Positions 54,342 to 64,000 of a stretch of 64,000 nt of DNA are shown here, piece by piece. This stretch comes from Prochlorococcus sp. AG-402-I23. GTDB lineage: Bacteria; Cyanobacteriota; Cyanobacteriia; PCC-6307; Cyanobiaceae. Location: contig QCIB01000005.1 of NCBI GenBank assembly GCA_003216915.1, positions 1 to 64,000 of the forward strand, read 5' to 3'. The position numbers and the translations under genes are program-made. How positions within the stretch are numbered: the stretch's first letter is position 1; each line of letters begins with the position of its first letter. Below the pieces are notes generated by a model. The model saw only the letters and a program-made list of their open reading frames with translations. It was not told where the DNA came from and did no database searches.

Positions 54342-55088
54342 TCAACTTGCCAAAGATGTTGCTGTTTCACCAACTCTCTGAGATGCGTAACCAATTCCTC
54401 TAACCGTTAATATTAATTCTGGATTTCTTGGATCTGGTTCTAATTTACCTCTTAATCTAGCGACATATACATCTACAACTCTTAAATCTGCTGCTCTACG
54501 AGGAGGATAACCCCATAGCTGTTCTAAAATTTCCGCTCTTGGAACAACCTTTCCAGGCTCGTCAAACAATAATTCTAGGAGGCTAAATTCAGTATAAGTT
54601 AGGCTAATTCTATCTCCTGCTCTTGAAACTTGTCTGCGATTAGTATCAACAACTAAACTTCCAAATTTCATTACTCCTTTACCTGAAGGAACTTCTTTAG
54701 TTTCTGTAACCGATACAGTTGGGCCCATTCTTCTCAAAATGGTAGCGATTCTAGCTTCTAACTCTTTTGGGCTAAATGGTTTAGATAAGTAATCATCAGC
54801 CCCCAAATCCAAACCTGCAACTCTCTCTGAAATAGCCTCTAGAGCTGTTAAGAATATTATTGGAACTACTGATTCAGCTCTAATTCTTCTACAAACAGCG
54901 AATCCATCCATTTTTGGAAGCATAACATCAAGAACTATCAAATCTGGGGAATCCCTGTGAAAAGACTCAAGAGCTTCTTCGCCGTTAGTGGCTGAATAAA
55001 CTTGATATCCTGCTAGTTGAAGCCTCGTAACTAATACCTTCAAAACTGCTGGTTCATCATCAACAACTAAAATTCTTGCTTTTGACAT
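54342..55088 (-). CDS. rpaB: OmpR-family response regulator RpaB (Ycf27)
   Basis: ARILVVDDEPAVLKVLVTRLQLAGYQV, LDVMLPKMDGFAVCRRIR; winged-helix C-terminus RRAADLRVVDVYVARLRGKLEPDPRNPELILTVRGIGY. Confidence 0.93.
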   Translation of the reverse strand: MSKARILVVDDEPAVLKVLVTRLQLAGYQVYSATNGEEALESFHRDSPDLIVLDVMLPKMDGFAVCRRIRAESVVPIIFLTALEAISERVAGLDLGADDYLSKPFSPKELEARIATILRRMGPTVSVTETKEVPSGKGVMKFGSLVVDTNRRQVSRAGDRISLTYTEFSLLELLFDEPGKVVPRAEILEQLWGYPPRRAADLRVVDVYVARLRGKLEPDPRNPELILTVRGIGYASQRVGETATSLAS

Positions 55089-55270
55089 AGTTAAAAAAGA
55101 TTTCTCGGTATTTCAAAGCAAAGAACAATTGCATTGAATATTTATTCTAACAATTAAAAATATAACATTACGAACCCTCAAAGAGATATTCCTAAGGTTT
55201 ACAAAAATCTTAGATGATTTGAAAGTATATATAAATTTGTTCCAACACTTTGACCTCTTGGCAAAATTTA

Positions 55271-55789
55271 TTATTGAATTTTTCTTTTTGAAAATTTAAA
55301 CATTCTTAAAAGTTGGGAGCAAATAAAGGGAGCAAAAAAACCTGTCAAAAAAACTTCTGCTAAGATATTTTTAACACTGGGAATCAACATTAAGGAATTA
55401 CTATCTGAAAAATTTCTAAACAAAATTTGTAAAAAATAAATAGTCCCACATAAAAAACTTCCAAAAGAACAAATTAAACCATACCTAAAATGTCCCAACA
55501 AAATATCACTATGTAATTTAATTCTCCCAAACAAAAACCCACAAAAAATTAAGCCTGGTATTTGAGTAAAACTTTCATTTACAGTTAGAGAATCTAAGAT
55601 GAGACCTAAAAACAAACCCAATAGTAATCCATTGATTGATCCATTAATCATTGACCAAGGCAATAACCAAAATAATGGCCAATATGGCTGAACACCTAAA
55701 AATCCAAGCCAATTAGGGTGCCACAAAAAAATAATTGGGATAAAAATAAAGCTTATTAAGGATAATTTTTTTGTGAAAAATTTATTCAT
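55271..55789 (-). CDS. mreD: rod shape-determining protein MreD-like
   Basis: Multi-TM, immediately follows mreC; ATG at 55789 preferred over the track TTG at 55819. Confidence 0.8.
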   Translation of the reverse strand: MNKFFTKKLSLISFIFIPIIFLWHPNWLGFLGVQPYWPLFWLLPWSMINGSINGLLLGLFLGLILDSLTVNESFTQIPGLIFCGFLFGRIKLHSDILLGHFRYGLICSFGSFLCGTIYFLQILFRNFSDSNSLMLIPSVKNILAEVFLTGFFAPFICSQLLRMFKFSKRKIQ

Positions 55790-56538
55790 TAAATACCTAC
55801 TTTCAAAATTTGCACCCAATCAATTACATAGGGTTTTGCTAAAAGTGAAATTTTTGCCGTTTTTTTTGATGTCAATGTCTCATCTATAGATTGGATAATA
55901 CCAATAGGGATATTTGGAGGTAATAATGTACTAGCAGGAGATGATGATACAAAATCTCCGACTTTAATATCAGCATCTTTTGAATAAAGTATTAGGCTAG
56001 GATAATCATCTCCTAAACCGACTAGTAATCCATTGATTTGAATTCTATCCACCCAAACGCCTAACTTACTGTCTGGAGAAGTTATTAAAGTTACCGAAGA
56101 AGTGAATAAAGAAGTATTCTTTACTCTTCCTAATAATCCACCCGGGCCAATCACAATATTACCAATTTCTACTCCATCCTTTGAACCTTTGTTTAAAATT
56201 ATTTGTCTCCACCAACTACCCGTTTTTCTCGAAATAACTGCAGCTGAAATATGTTCATCATTAAATGATTCTTGAAGAGATAAGATTTGTCGCAATCTTA
56301 TATTATCTTTTTTAAGAAGATTTAACTTTATTAAATATTCTTGGGCAATACTCTCAAGAACAATTTCTTTTTGAAATTGACCAGGCCAAAAAGGTTTTGA
56401 AATAAAATAATAAAAGTCTTTATAAAAAGCTCCTTTTGATATCCTTACAAAGACCAAAAATAAAAAAATTGCAAAAAAAAGCCAATTTTTCTTTCTATGC
56501 CACCAACGACTAGTAGAAATTCGTCGGATACCTAACAT
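55789..56538 (-). CDS. mreC: rod shape-determining protein MreC
   Basis: N-terminal TM and GSKDGVEIGNIVIGPGGLLGRV; follows mreB. Confidence 0.93.
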   Translation of the reverse strand: MLGIRRISTSRWWHRKKNWLFFAIFLFLVFVRISKGAFYKDFYYFISKPFWPGQFQKEIVLESIAQEYLIKLNLLKKDNIRLRQILSLQESFNDEHISAAVISRKTGSWWRQIILNKGSKDGVEIGNIVIGPGGLLGRVKNTSLFTSSVTLITSPDSKLGVWVDRIQINGLLVGLGDDYPSLILYSKDADIKVGDFVSSSPASTLLPPNIPIGIIQSIDETLTSKKTAKISLLAKPYVIDWVQILKVGI

Positions 56539-56542
56539 AACA

Positions 56543-57595
56543 TTAATCTCTTATGGCATTCCTTATAAATTCAGGAGTGTCAACTACTCTTTTAAGTTTT
56601 TTAAAATCATCCAACACCTCTCCACAACCATTCACTACGCAAAGCAGTGGGTTTTCTGCTATGTGAGTAAAAATTCCTGTTTCATCGCTCAATAAATCAT
56701 TAATGCCTCTCACTAAAGCTCCACCACCTGCAAGCATAATCCCCCTATCAACTATATCTGCAGCAAGTTCAGGAGGGGTTCTCTCTAAAGTTCTTTTTAC
56801 AGCTTCGACTATTTTGCTAAGTGTTTCAGCCATGGCTTCTCTGATTTCTCCTGATGTCAAAGTGACTGACCTAGGTAGACCAGATAAAAGATGTAAACCT
56901 CTAACCTCCAAAGTAGTTTTATCAAAATCATCATCTGGAAATGCAGATCCAATTTTAATCTTGATATCCTCTGCAGTTCTCTCTCCAACAACTAAATTGT
57001 GAACTTTTTTAAGATAAAGCGCAATTGACTCATTTATTTCATCGCCTGCTATTCGAACAGATTCACTCAAAACAGTTCCTCCTAAACTTAATACTGCAAC
57101 CTCAGTAGTACCTCCTCCAATATCAACAATCATTGTTCCAATTGGCTCAGTGACTGGTAATGATGCTCCTATTGCTGCAGCGACAGGTTCATCAATTAAA
57201 TGAACTTCTCTAGCTCCCGCTAATCCAGCTTCTCTTACTGCTCTTCGCTCAACACTAGTAACTCCACTTGGAATACCAATTACTATTCTTGGGGCTACAA
57301 TCCCCTTGCCTTCATTACATTTTTGAATAAATGTTTTTATCATTTGTTCTGCAGCATCAAAATCTGCGATAACCCCATCTCTTAGAGGTCTTACGGCTCT
57401 TATATTGCCTGGGGTCCTTCCAAGCATTAACTTTGCTTCTTTACCAACAGCTAATGGAATCCCTTCTTCTAAATCCATGGCTACCACAGAAGGCTCTTGT
57501 AAAACAACCCCTTTTCCTGATACGTGTATAAGAGTATTGGCCGTTCCCAAATCTATGCCAATATCTCGAGAAAATTTAAATCTGTTAAAAATCAC
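56543..57595 (-). CDS. mreB: rod shape-determining protein MreB
   Basis: [45 protein letters not shown]. Confidence 0.98.
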   Translation of the reverse strand: MIFNRFKFSRDIGIDLGTANTLIHVSGKGVVLQEPSVVAMDLEEGIPLAVGKEAKLMLGRTPGNIRAVRPLRDGVIADFDAAEQMIKTFIQKCNEGKGIVAPRIVIGIPSGVTSVERRAVREAGLAGAREVHLIDEPVAAAIGASLPVTEPIGTMIVDIGGGTTEVAVLSLGGTVLSESVRIAGDEINESIALYLKKVHNLVVGERTAEDIKIKIGSAFPDDDFDKTTLEVRGLHLLSGLPRSVTLTSGEIREAMAETLSKIVEAVKRTLERTPPELAADIVDRGIMLAGGGALVRGINDLLSDETGIFTHIAENPLLCVVNGCGEVLDDFKKLKRVVDTPEFIRNAIRD

Positions 57596-57714
57596 AATAA
57601 GAATTTCTTTTTTTAAATAATATATCTATTTTTTGATAAGCTCTCGGAATTCTGTCGTTTAGTTATGAATAGCACGTAAAACTTTGAGCAGAAACTGAAA
57701 ATATGAGTAGTATT

Positions 57715-57726
57715 AAAAAAAAAAAA
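57715..57726. repeat. A12 homopolymer immediately upstream of ssb ATG
   Basis: tatt-AAAAAAAAAAAA-ttATGG. Confidence 0.95.
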
Positions 57727-57728
57727 TT

Positions 57729-58100
57729 ATGGAAATTAACACTATTAACCTTGTTGGCAGAGCAGGACGGGAACCAGATGTCAGATATTTTGAATCAGGC
57801 AGTATCGTAGCGAATTTCACAATTGCAGTAAACAGAAGAAGCAGAGATGAAGAGCCAGATTGGTTTAATTTAGAAATATGGGGAAAGCAAGCACAAATAG
57901 CCGCAGATTATGTGAAAAAAGGATCATTAATTGGAATTACAGGAAGCTTTAAAATTGATAGTTGGAAAGATAAAAATACTGGAGAAGATAGATATAAACC
58001 AGTTGTTAGGGTAGATAGATTAAACTTACTAGGCTCACGAAAAGAGTCTGATAATAACCAATATTCCAACAACAATAACTCAAGTGAAATTCCTTTCTAA
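57729..58100 (+). CDS. ssb: single-stranded DNA-binding protein
   Basis: MEINTINLVGRAGREPDVRYFESGSIVANFTIAVNRRSRDEEPDWFNLEIWGKQAQIAADYVKKGSLIGITG, terminal acidic/IPF tail. Confidence 0.96.
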   Translation: MEINTINLVGRAGREPDVRYFESGSIVANFTIAVNRRSRDEEPDWFNLEIWGKQAQIAADYVKKGSLIGITGSFKIDSWKDKNTGEDRYKPVVRVDRLNLLGSRKESDNNQYSNNNNSSEIPF

Positions 58101-58756
58101 ATTCTGTTTTTTTTCAAAAATCTCATAAGTATTTTTATAAAAAAATATAAGAAAATTAAAATTAAAATTGGCTTTACAACATATTTGATTTGATCTAAGT
58201 AAGTTTCAATGATTAGATAGTTTTCACCAAATAAATACCCTGAATAGGTGAGAAGTGCTACCCATATCAAGCTACCAAATGTAGTCCAAAGCAAAAATTT
58301 TCTTAATGGCATAAGTTCTATGCCAGCGGGAACTGAAATTAAAGTTCTTATGCCTGGTACTAATCGGCCCCAAAAAACTAAAGAAACCCCATATTTATCG
58401 AACCACCTTTTACTTTTATTTAGATCATTAGAAGAAATACCCAGATATTTTCCCTTTTTATCTAAAAAATTTGAAAGTCTTTTTTCATTTACTAATCTAC
58501 CTAAATAATACCAAGGCAATGATCCTAAAATAGTTCCAAGTAATCCCCAAAAAACTAAAATATAGAAATTTAATTTTTGTTGATAAACAAAAAAACCACC
58601 TAATGGCATTATAATTTCTGAAGGGATTGGGGGGATTATATTTTCTAAAAACATAGCCAGACAAATAGTAAGATATGCAATTGTTGAATTTTTTTCAACT
58701 GCCAAACTGATGTAATCAGGAATTGAAGTAAGAAAATTTACAAAAATTAAACTCAA
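58097..58756 (-). CDS. DedA-family membrane protein
   Basis: ENIIPPIPSEIIMPLGGF, LGSLPWYYLGR, FWGRLVPGIRTLISVPAGIELMPLRKFL. Confidence 0.93.
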   Translation of the reverse strand: MSLIFVNFLTSIPDYISLAVEKNSTIAYLTICLAMFLENIIPPIPSEIIMPLGGFFVYQQKLNFYILVFWGLLGTILGSLPWYYLGRLVNEKRLSNFLDKKGKYLGISSNDLNKSKRWFDKYGVSLVFWGRLVPGIRTLISVPAGIELMPLRKFLLWTTFGSLIWVALLTYSGYLFGENYLIIETYLDQIKYVVKPILILIFLYFFIKILMRFLKKNRI

Positions 58757-58758
58757 TC

Positions 58759-60177
58759 TTAGTATCTATAAAGTTCTGGTTTATAAGGTCCATCAACAGA
58801 GACATTAATATAATCAGCCTGTTCTTTAGTTAATTTTGTTAATTTTGCACCAATTTTATCTAGATGTAATCTAGCTACCATTTCATCTAGGTGTTTTGGT
58901 AAAACATAAACCTCCTTCGCATATTGCTCTGACTTATTGAAAAGTTCGATTTGAGCTAATACTTGATTAGTAAAGGAATTACTCATAACAAAACTTGGAT
59001 GGCCAGTGGCACAGCCTAAATTAACTAATCTACCTTCAGCTAAAAGAATAATTTTATTTCCACTTGGTAGAGTTATGTGATCAACTTGCGGCTTAATATT
59101 TTCCCATTGATAATTTTTTAATGAAGCTACATCAATTTCATTATCGAAATGTCCAATATTACAAACTATGGCCTCATCTTTCATCTTGAGAAGATTTTCA
59201 TGTGTTATTACCTGATAGTTACCAGTAGCCGTAACAAAGATATCTATATCTTTCACAACATCATCTAGCGTAACAACGCTAAAACCTTCCATTGCTGCTT
59301 GAAGAGCACAAATTGGATCAACTTCAGCAACTTTTACGATTGCACCAAGGCCACGTAATGACTGGGCTGAACCCTTACCTACATCTCCAAAACCCATTAC
59401 TAAAGCGACCTTCCCAGCAATCATCACATCAGTTGCACGCTTTATACTATCTACTAAAGATTCGCGGCAGCCATATAAATTATCAAATTTGCTCTTAGTT
59501 ACTGAATCATTAACGTTGATAGCAGGAAAAGGTAAAGCATTTTGCTTTTGCAGTTGATAAAGTCTTGCAACTCCCGTTGTAGTTTCTTCAGTGACACCAA
59601 TGATGTTACTCTTAATTCTAGAATAGAAGTCATTATCATTTTTCAACTTAGACTTGATAGAATTAAATAAGGCAATTTCTTCTTCATTACCTGGATTATC
59701 TAAAATAGATAAATCTTTTTCTGCTTTACTACCGAGTATCAATAAGCCAGTTGCATCTCCCCCATCATCAAGAATCATATTTGGAGAGTCTGAACCCCAA
59801 TCAAGGATATAGTGGGTATATTGCCAATATTCATCAAGAGTCTCACCTTTTTTTGCATATACAGAAATTCCTAGCTCTGCGATAGCCGCAGCCGCATGAT
59901 CTTGAGTTGAAAAAATATTGCATGAAGCCCATTTTACTTCTGCACCAAGATCAACGAGAGTTTCTATTAAGACTGCTGTCTGAATAGTCATATGAAGACT
60001 TCCAGCTATTTTTGCACCTTTTAGTGGCTTTTCGGATTGATATTTATCTCTAAGTGCCATTAGTCCAGGCATTTCTGTTTCGGCAATTTTAATTTCTTTA
60101 CGACCAAAATCTGATAAAGAGATATCAGCAATTACGTAATTAGGTATAGAGGTTTTAACTGAATTTGCAATAACCAT
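58759..60177 (-). CDS. ahcY: adenosylhomocysteinase
   Basis: [57 protein letters not shown], terminal [11 protein letters not shown]. Confidence 0.98.
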   Translation of the reverse strand: MVIANSVKTSIPNYVIADISLSDFGRKEIKIAETEMPGLMALRDKYQSEKPLKGAKIAGSLHMTIQTAVLIETLVDLGAEVKWASCNIFSTQDHAAAAIAELGISVYAKKGETLDEYWQYTHYILDWGSDSPNMILDDGGDATGLLILGSKAEKDLSILDNPGNEEEIALFNSIKSKLKNDNDFYSRIKSNIIGVTEETTTGVARLYQLQKQNALPFPAINVNDSVTKSKFDNLYGCRESLVDSIKRATDVMIAGKVALVMGFGDVGKGSAQSLRGLGAIVKVAEVDPICALQAAMEGFSVVTLDDVVKDIDIFVTATGNYQVITHENLLKMKDEAIVCNIGHFDNEIDVASLKNYQWENIKPQVDHITLPSGNKIILLAEGRLVNLGCATGHPSFVMSNSFTNQVLAQIELFNKSEQYAKEVYVLPKHLDEMVARLHLDKIGAKLTKLTKEQADYINVSVDGPYKPELYRY

Positions 60178-60216
60178 ATCTAGTAAATACTTTTTCTATT
60201 AAACTATATATGATTT

Positions 60217-60666
60217 TTGATTAATTTTGTGTTTGTTGAGAATTTAAAAGAAACTTTAAATTTAGGAAAGAAACTCTCATACAGATTAAATCCCCAATCA
60301 ATTGTTTTATTACAGGGTCCAATTGGGGCTGGAAAAACTTCATTTGTTCAAGGGATTGCTAAAGGCTTGTCAATCTCTGAGGACATTACAAGCCCTACAT
60401 TTGCTTTATCGCATCACTATAACTCGGGAAGAATTCCGCTAATTCACCTTGATTTATACAGGTTAGAAAATATTTCTTCAGCAAAGGAAGTTTTTTTTTC
60501 AGAAGAAGAAGAGGCAATACAAAGACAGGCTATTTTAGTTATTGAATGGCCAGAATTAATAGAACCAGTTATTGATAATTTCTGGAAAATAGAAATTAGT
60601 TACGCAAAAAATTATGGAAGAGACTACGAAATAAGAGATCCCAAAAATTTATTAACCTTCTCATGA
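60217..60666 (+). CDS. tsaE: tRNA threonylcarbamoyladenosine biosynthesis ATPase TsaE
   Basis: LLQGPIGAGKTSFVQGIAKGL, SPTFALSHHY, HLDLYRL; TTG (or GTG) start. Confidence 0.92.
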   Translation: MINFVFVENLKETLNLGKKLSYRLNPQSIVLLQGPIGAGKTSFVQGIAKGLSISEDITSPTFALSHHYNSGRIPLIHLDLYRLENISSAKEVFFSEEEEAIQRQAILVIEWPELIEPVIDNFWKIEISYAKNYGRDYEIRDPKNLLTFS

Positions 60667-61622
60667 TATGGCTGTTGCTCAATGGCGCCTTCACCAAGAC
60701 AAGTTAATAATCCACAAACACCTGCGAACTTAATGCAATCTTCTATCTCTAGTTCATTTGAAGGATAGCCAGAAGAAATTAATTTTGAAATAAAGCCAGC
60801 TAGAAAAGCATCGCCTGCGCCAGTCGTATCAATAATTTTTTGTGAAGTAGGAGTTTCGGTAAATCCCTGCAATCCGTTGATGTACCATAAAACGGGATTT
60901 TTTCCGTCAGTTATTATTACATCTGGTCTATTAGACAATTGTTGAGATATTAGCAATGGATTGTCATTCTCAAAAAACAAAGTTGCTTCTTCCTTAGCAA
61001 GCTTTAAAACATTTGCATGATTTAAAAAACTCTTGATTAAATTAACTCTAGCGGCTTTACTAATTTCTGATGAAAAACTTGAATGATCCCAAAAGACCTC
61101 TCTCCAATTCAAATCAATAACTATTTTGACTTCAAATTTATTAGCCTGTTCAACAAGAAAAAAAATAGTCTCTGCTGATATTGGAGATGATAATAAGATC
61201 GTTCCCGTAACCAAATATTTTATTTCTAGAAAAGATTTCTCCAAATTTAAAATTTCTTTTTCTATTAATTTCTTACTAAGAACTTCGTCTGCAAAGCATG
61301 AATGAGAACTTTCCTCAAAGCCTGAAAAAAAACGATCTCCAAATTGATCTCTATCTACATTAACCACACGGGTAGATGAATGATTATCTAATTGCAAGAA
61401 ATCTAAATTAACTCCCAATTGGTCAAATTGCGTAATAAATTTTTTTCCATAATCATCATTACCCAAACTTCCTATGAATATTGAATCTATTTTTAATTTT
61501 CTTAATGCACAAGCAACATTAGCCGGCGCACCACCCAAAAAATCTGTAAATCCTTGATTTGACTTATTTCTGATTCTGTCTATTAAGGCCTCTCCAATAC
61601 ATATGACCTTTTTCTTTTTCAT
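60624..61622 (-). CDS. PfkB-family carbohydrate kinase (fructokinase-like)
   Basis: GEALIDRI, FLGGAPANVACAL, DTTGAGDAFLAGFI. Confidence 0.92.
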   Translation of the reverse strand: MKKKKVICIGEALIDRIRNKSNQGFTDFLGGAPANVACALRKLKIDSIFIGSLGNDDYGKKFITQFDQLGVNLDFLQLDNHSSTRVVNVDRDQFGDRFFSGFEESSHSCFADEVLSKKLIEKEILNLEKSFLEIKYLVTGTILLSSPISAETIFFLVEQANKFEVKIVIDLNWREVFWDHSSFSSEISKAARVNLIKSFLNHANVLKLAKEEATLFFENDNPLLISQQLSNRPDVIITDGKNPVLWYINGLQGFTETPTSQKIIDTTGAGDAFLAGFISKLISSGYPSNELEIEDCIKFAGVCGLLTCLGEGAIEQQPYHEKVNKFLGSLIS

Positions 61623-61711
61623 AAAATGAACGCTTTTTCTTAACTAAGAATAATTTATTAAAAACGAATAATTTTTTTTTGAATTAAAGTTTAATTAAAA
61701 GCATATTCATA

Positions 61712-62626
61712 GTGTCTTTAAATAAATCTGAAACTTGGAAGTGGAAAAATTGGAAAATTTCTTGGTCTTTATCCAAAGAATCTACTTCTGAAAAAAAAAT
61801 TAAAATTTTATTAGTTCATGGATTTGGGGCATCAAAAAACCACTGGAGACATAATCAAGATTTTCTGGGTAAATTTTCTAACTGCTACGCAATTGACTTA
61901 TTAGGATTTGGAAAAAGTAGTCAGCCTAGTGCTTTATTAAATTACGAACCTGAAAAAGAAAACTCAATTAAATATTCATTTGACTTATGGGGTAATCAAA
62001 TATCAACATTTTGTGCAGAGGTAATAAAATCTCCTGTTTACTTGGTAGGAAATTCAATTGGAGGTGTTATTGCATTGAAAGCTGCTGAAATCCTGAAAGA
62101 TAATTGCAAAGGTATCATTTTGATTAATTGTGCACAAAGAACTATGGATGATAAACGTTTAAAAAAAAGTGATATCTTAATGAACCTTCTTAGACCCGTC
62201 CTTAAAACGATAGTCAGACAAAGAGTAATTAGTAATACACTTTTTACAAGAGCCGCTAATCCAAAAATTATAAATAAAATACTTAAACAAGCTTACCCTT
62301 CAGGAAAAAATATCGATAAAGAATTGATTGAAATACTTTATCAACCCTCTCAAAGGAAAAATTCTAAAGAAGCTTTTCGTGGTTTTATTAACTTATTTGA
62401 TGACTATCTTGCTACTGACCTTTTCGATAAAGTTGATGTTCCAATCCAATTAATATGGGGTGAGGAAGATCCTTGGGAATCTTTAAATGAAGCTATAGAG
62501 TGGAAGAAACAATTCAGGAATATTAAAAGATTAGATATTATTAATGGTTCTGGTCACTGTCCTCATGATGAAGAACCTGAAAAAACAAATAAGTTAATAA
62601 ATGAATTTATTCAAGAAACAAAATAA
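61712..62626 (+). CDS. alpha/beta hydrolase (pheophytinase/chlorophyll-dephytylase-like), GTG start
   Basis: LVHGFGASKNHWRHN, DLLGFGKSSQP, LVGNSIGGVIAL, GHCPHDEEPEKTN; paralogous to 33235..34134. Confidence 0.85.
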   Translation: MSLNKSETWKWKNWKISWSLSKESTSEKKIKILLVHGFGASKNHWRHNQDFLGKFSNCYAIDLLGFGKSSQPSALLNYEPEKENSIKYSFDLWGNQISTFCAEVIKSPVYLVGNSIGGVIALKAAEILKDNCKGIILINCAQRTMDDKRLKKSDILMNLLRPVLKTIVRQRVISNTLFTRAANPKIINKILKQAYPSGKNIDKELIEILYQPSQRKNSKEAFRGFINLFDDYLATDLFDKVDVPIQLIWGEEDPWESLNEAIEWKKQFRNIKRLDIINGSGHCPHDEEPEKTNKLINEFIQETK

Positions 62627-63612
62627 GCTTCTACATTATCACTAAGTCTTCTCAGGCCTCTTAATCCATCTCTTTCTAGGTTTCTTACTCGATCCCTACT
62701 TATCCCTAGAACCCTTCCTATACCTGTAAGAGACATTGGCTCATCGCCATCCATTCCGTATCTCATTCTTAAAACTCTACATTGCAAATCAGGTAATTGA
62801 TGTAAAAGAGTATGCAGATCACCTCTCATACAATCCATCTCTATTTGTTCGTCTGGAAGATCCTCGCCCCCTGCCAGTAAATCTAATAAAACAGTATCTT
62901 CACCATCACCAACTTTGGTTTCAAGACTAACTGGCTGTCCAGCTTTGCACATCAAATCTTTAACGTCATCTTCGGGAAGCTCTACGTATTTTGCAAGTTC
63001 ACTTACAGTTGGAGTTCTAGACATTTCTTGGCTGAGCTCTCTTTGACCTTTTTTTAACTTATTCAACATTTCAGTTATGTGAATTGGTAGCCTAATTGCC
63101 CGACTTTTTTCAGCAATTGCTCTTGTAATACCTTGTCTAATCCACCAGTATGCATATGTTGAAAACTTGTAACCTCTGGCTGGATCAAATTTTTCAACTC
63201 CTCTGACCAATCCTATAGTACCCTCCTGAATTAAATCTAAAAGTTCCATATTTCTTTTTGTATATTTTTTTGCAACGCTTACTACCAATCTTAAATTCGC
63301 TGCGACCATTCTTTCTTTAGCTCTCTGTCCAGCTCTCAATCTTTTTTTTATTATGGAGGAAGATAAATTTAATTTAGTCGATAATTCATCAATACTAGGT
63401 TTATCTCCTGTTAATTCAATAATTTCTAATTCTGTTCTTTCAACTTCCATGTACTCTTGAACTTGTCTACCTAGAGTAATTTCTTGCTCATGAGATAGTA
63501 ATGGAACTCTTCCTATATCCCTTAAGTATGACCGGACAAGATCAACATCATTACTAGCTTTTATACTCGCGATTGACGCTAATTTATTTTCACTTATTGT
63601 TTCAGAAGACAT
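62611..63612 (-). CDS. RNA polymerase sigma factor, RpoD-like group 2
   Basis: DLVRSYLRDIGRVPLLSHEQEI, GTIGLVRGVEKFDPARGYKFSTYAYWWIRQGITRAI, GISRDRVRNLERDGLRGLRR. Confidence 0.95.
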   Translation of the reverse strand: MSSETISENKLASIASIKASNDVDLVRSYLRDIGRVPLLSHEQEITLGRQVQEYMEVERTELEIIELTGDKPSIDELSTKLNLSSSIIKKRLRAGQRAKERMVAANLRLVVSVAKKYTKRNMELLDLIQEGTIGLVRGVEKFDPARGYKFSTYAYWWIRQGITRAIAEKSRAIRLPIHITEMLNKLKKGQRELSQEMSRTPTVSELAKYVELPEDDVKDLMCKAGQPVSLETKVGDGEDTVLLDLLAGGEDLPDEQIEMDCMRGDLHTLLHQLPDLQCRVLRMRYGMDGDEPMSLTGIGRVLGISRDRVRNLERDGLRGLRRLSDNVEAYFVS

Positions 63613-63712
63613 GAAAGTTGAATGATGTTTTGTAAACAATACCATTAAGAAATGTAAAGTTAAACAAAAAAATCCACATTTTTACAAAAATGAGAATAAA
63701 TACCTAGTAAAT

Positions 63713-64000
63713 TTAGGCCAATGATGAGTTTAACAGCCATTTTGCTGTACTGAGATAAATAAATACACCAGCAATATCAGTGACGGTTGTAATGAAAGGG
63801 GAGGACATTAAGGCTGGATCCAATTTCATTCTGTCAAACAACAAAGGGAGGATCGCTCCTGTCGTAGCAGCTAAAGTTGTTATGGATATTAAACTTATTC
63901 CAACCGCTGAGGCGATTAAAGGCCCTTCTCCTTGCCACCAAGCGAAAGGAAATACTACAAGCATCATGAAAACGCCTAAAAGAGCGCCTGTGATTGCCTC
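63713..64000 (-). CDS. mgtE: magnesium transporter MgtE, C-terminal part (5' end off window)
   Basis: The frame continues past the track ATG to the window edge: EAITGALLGVFMMLVVFPFAWW...PLLFDRMKLDPALMSSPFITTVTDIAGVFIYLSTAKWLL, the MgtE C-terminal TM signature. Confidence 0.92.
   Translation of the reverse strand, partial: EAITGALLGVFMMLVVFPFAWWQGEGPLIASAVGISLISITTLAATTGAILPLLFDRMKLDPALMSSPFITTVTDIAGVFIYLSTAKWLLNSSLA

Overview
The window is a compact, AT-rich (low-GC) chromosomal segment of a marine picocyanobacterium. Gene content and base composition fit a high-light-adapted Prochlorococcus: psaC, psaD, ho1-pebA-pebB, panC/cmk fusion, rpaB, cyanobacterial-type gshA, short intergenic gaps. 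Almost all of it is housekeeping and core metabolism. I found no CRISPR array, transposon, prophage, toxin-antitoxin pair or defence island. RNA features recognised by eye are tRNA-Arg(CCG), tRNA-Cys(GCA), tRNA-Arg(CCT), the RNase P RNA (rnpB), and a TPP riboswitch upstream of thiC that the ORF track does not show. The observations I rate highest are: (1) recF has no ATG/GTG/TTG/CTG start, with an ATT where the conserved N-terminus begins next to an A8T7 tract; (2) a CobO-like protein made of two tandem P-loop adenosyltransferase domains, both with intact Walker A motifs; (3) the ATG of the listed LpxB-like ORF is an artefact of reading antisense through tRNA-Cys, the true start probably being a GTG after a perfect 10-bp hairpin; (4) rnpB and tRNA-Arg(CCT) are divergent across 38 bp, with rnc 25 nt downstream of rnpB; (5) an A12 tract links an out-of-frame upstream ATG to ssb; (6) a 21-aa ORF lies upstream of hemF. 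None of these is a clearly new system. They are candidates that need comparative or experimental checks.
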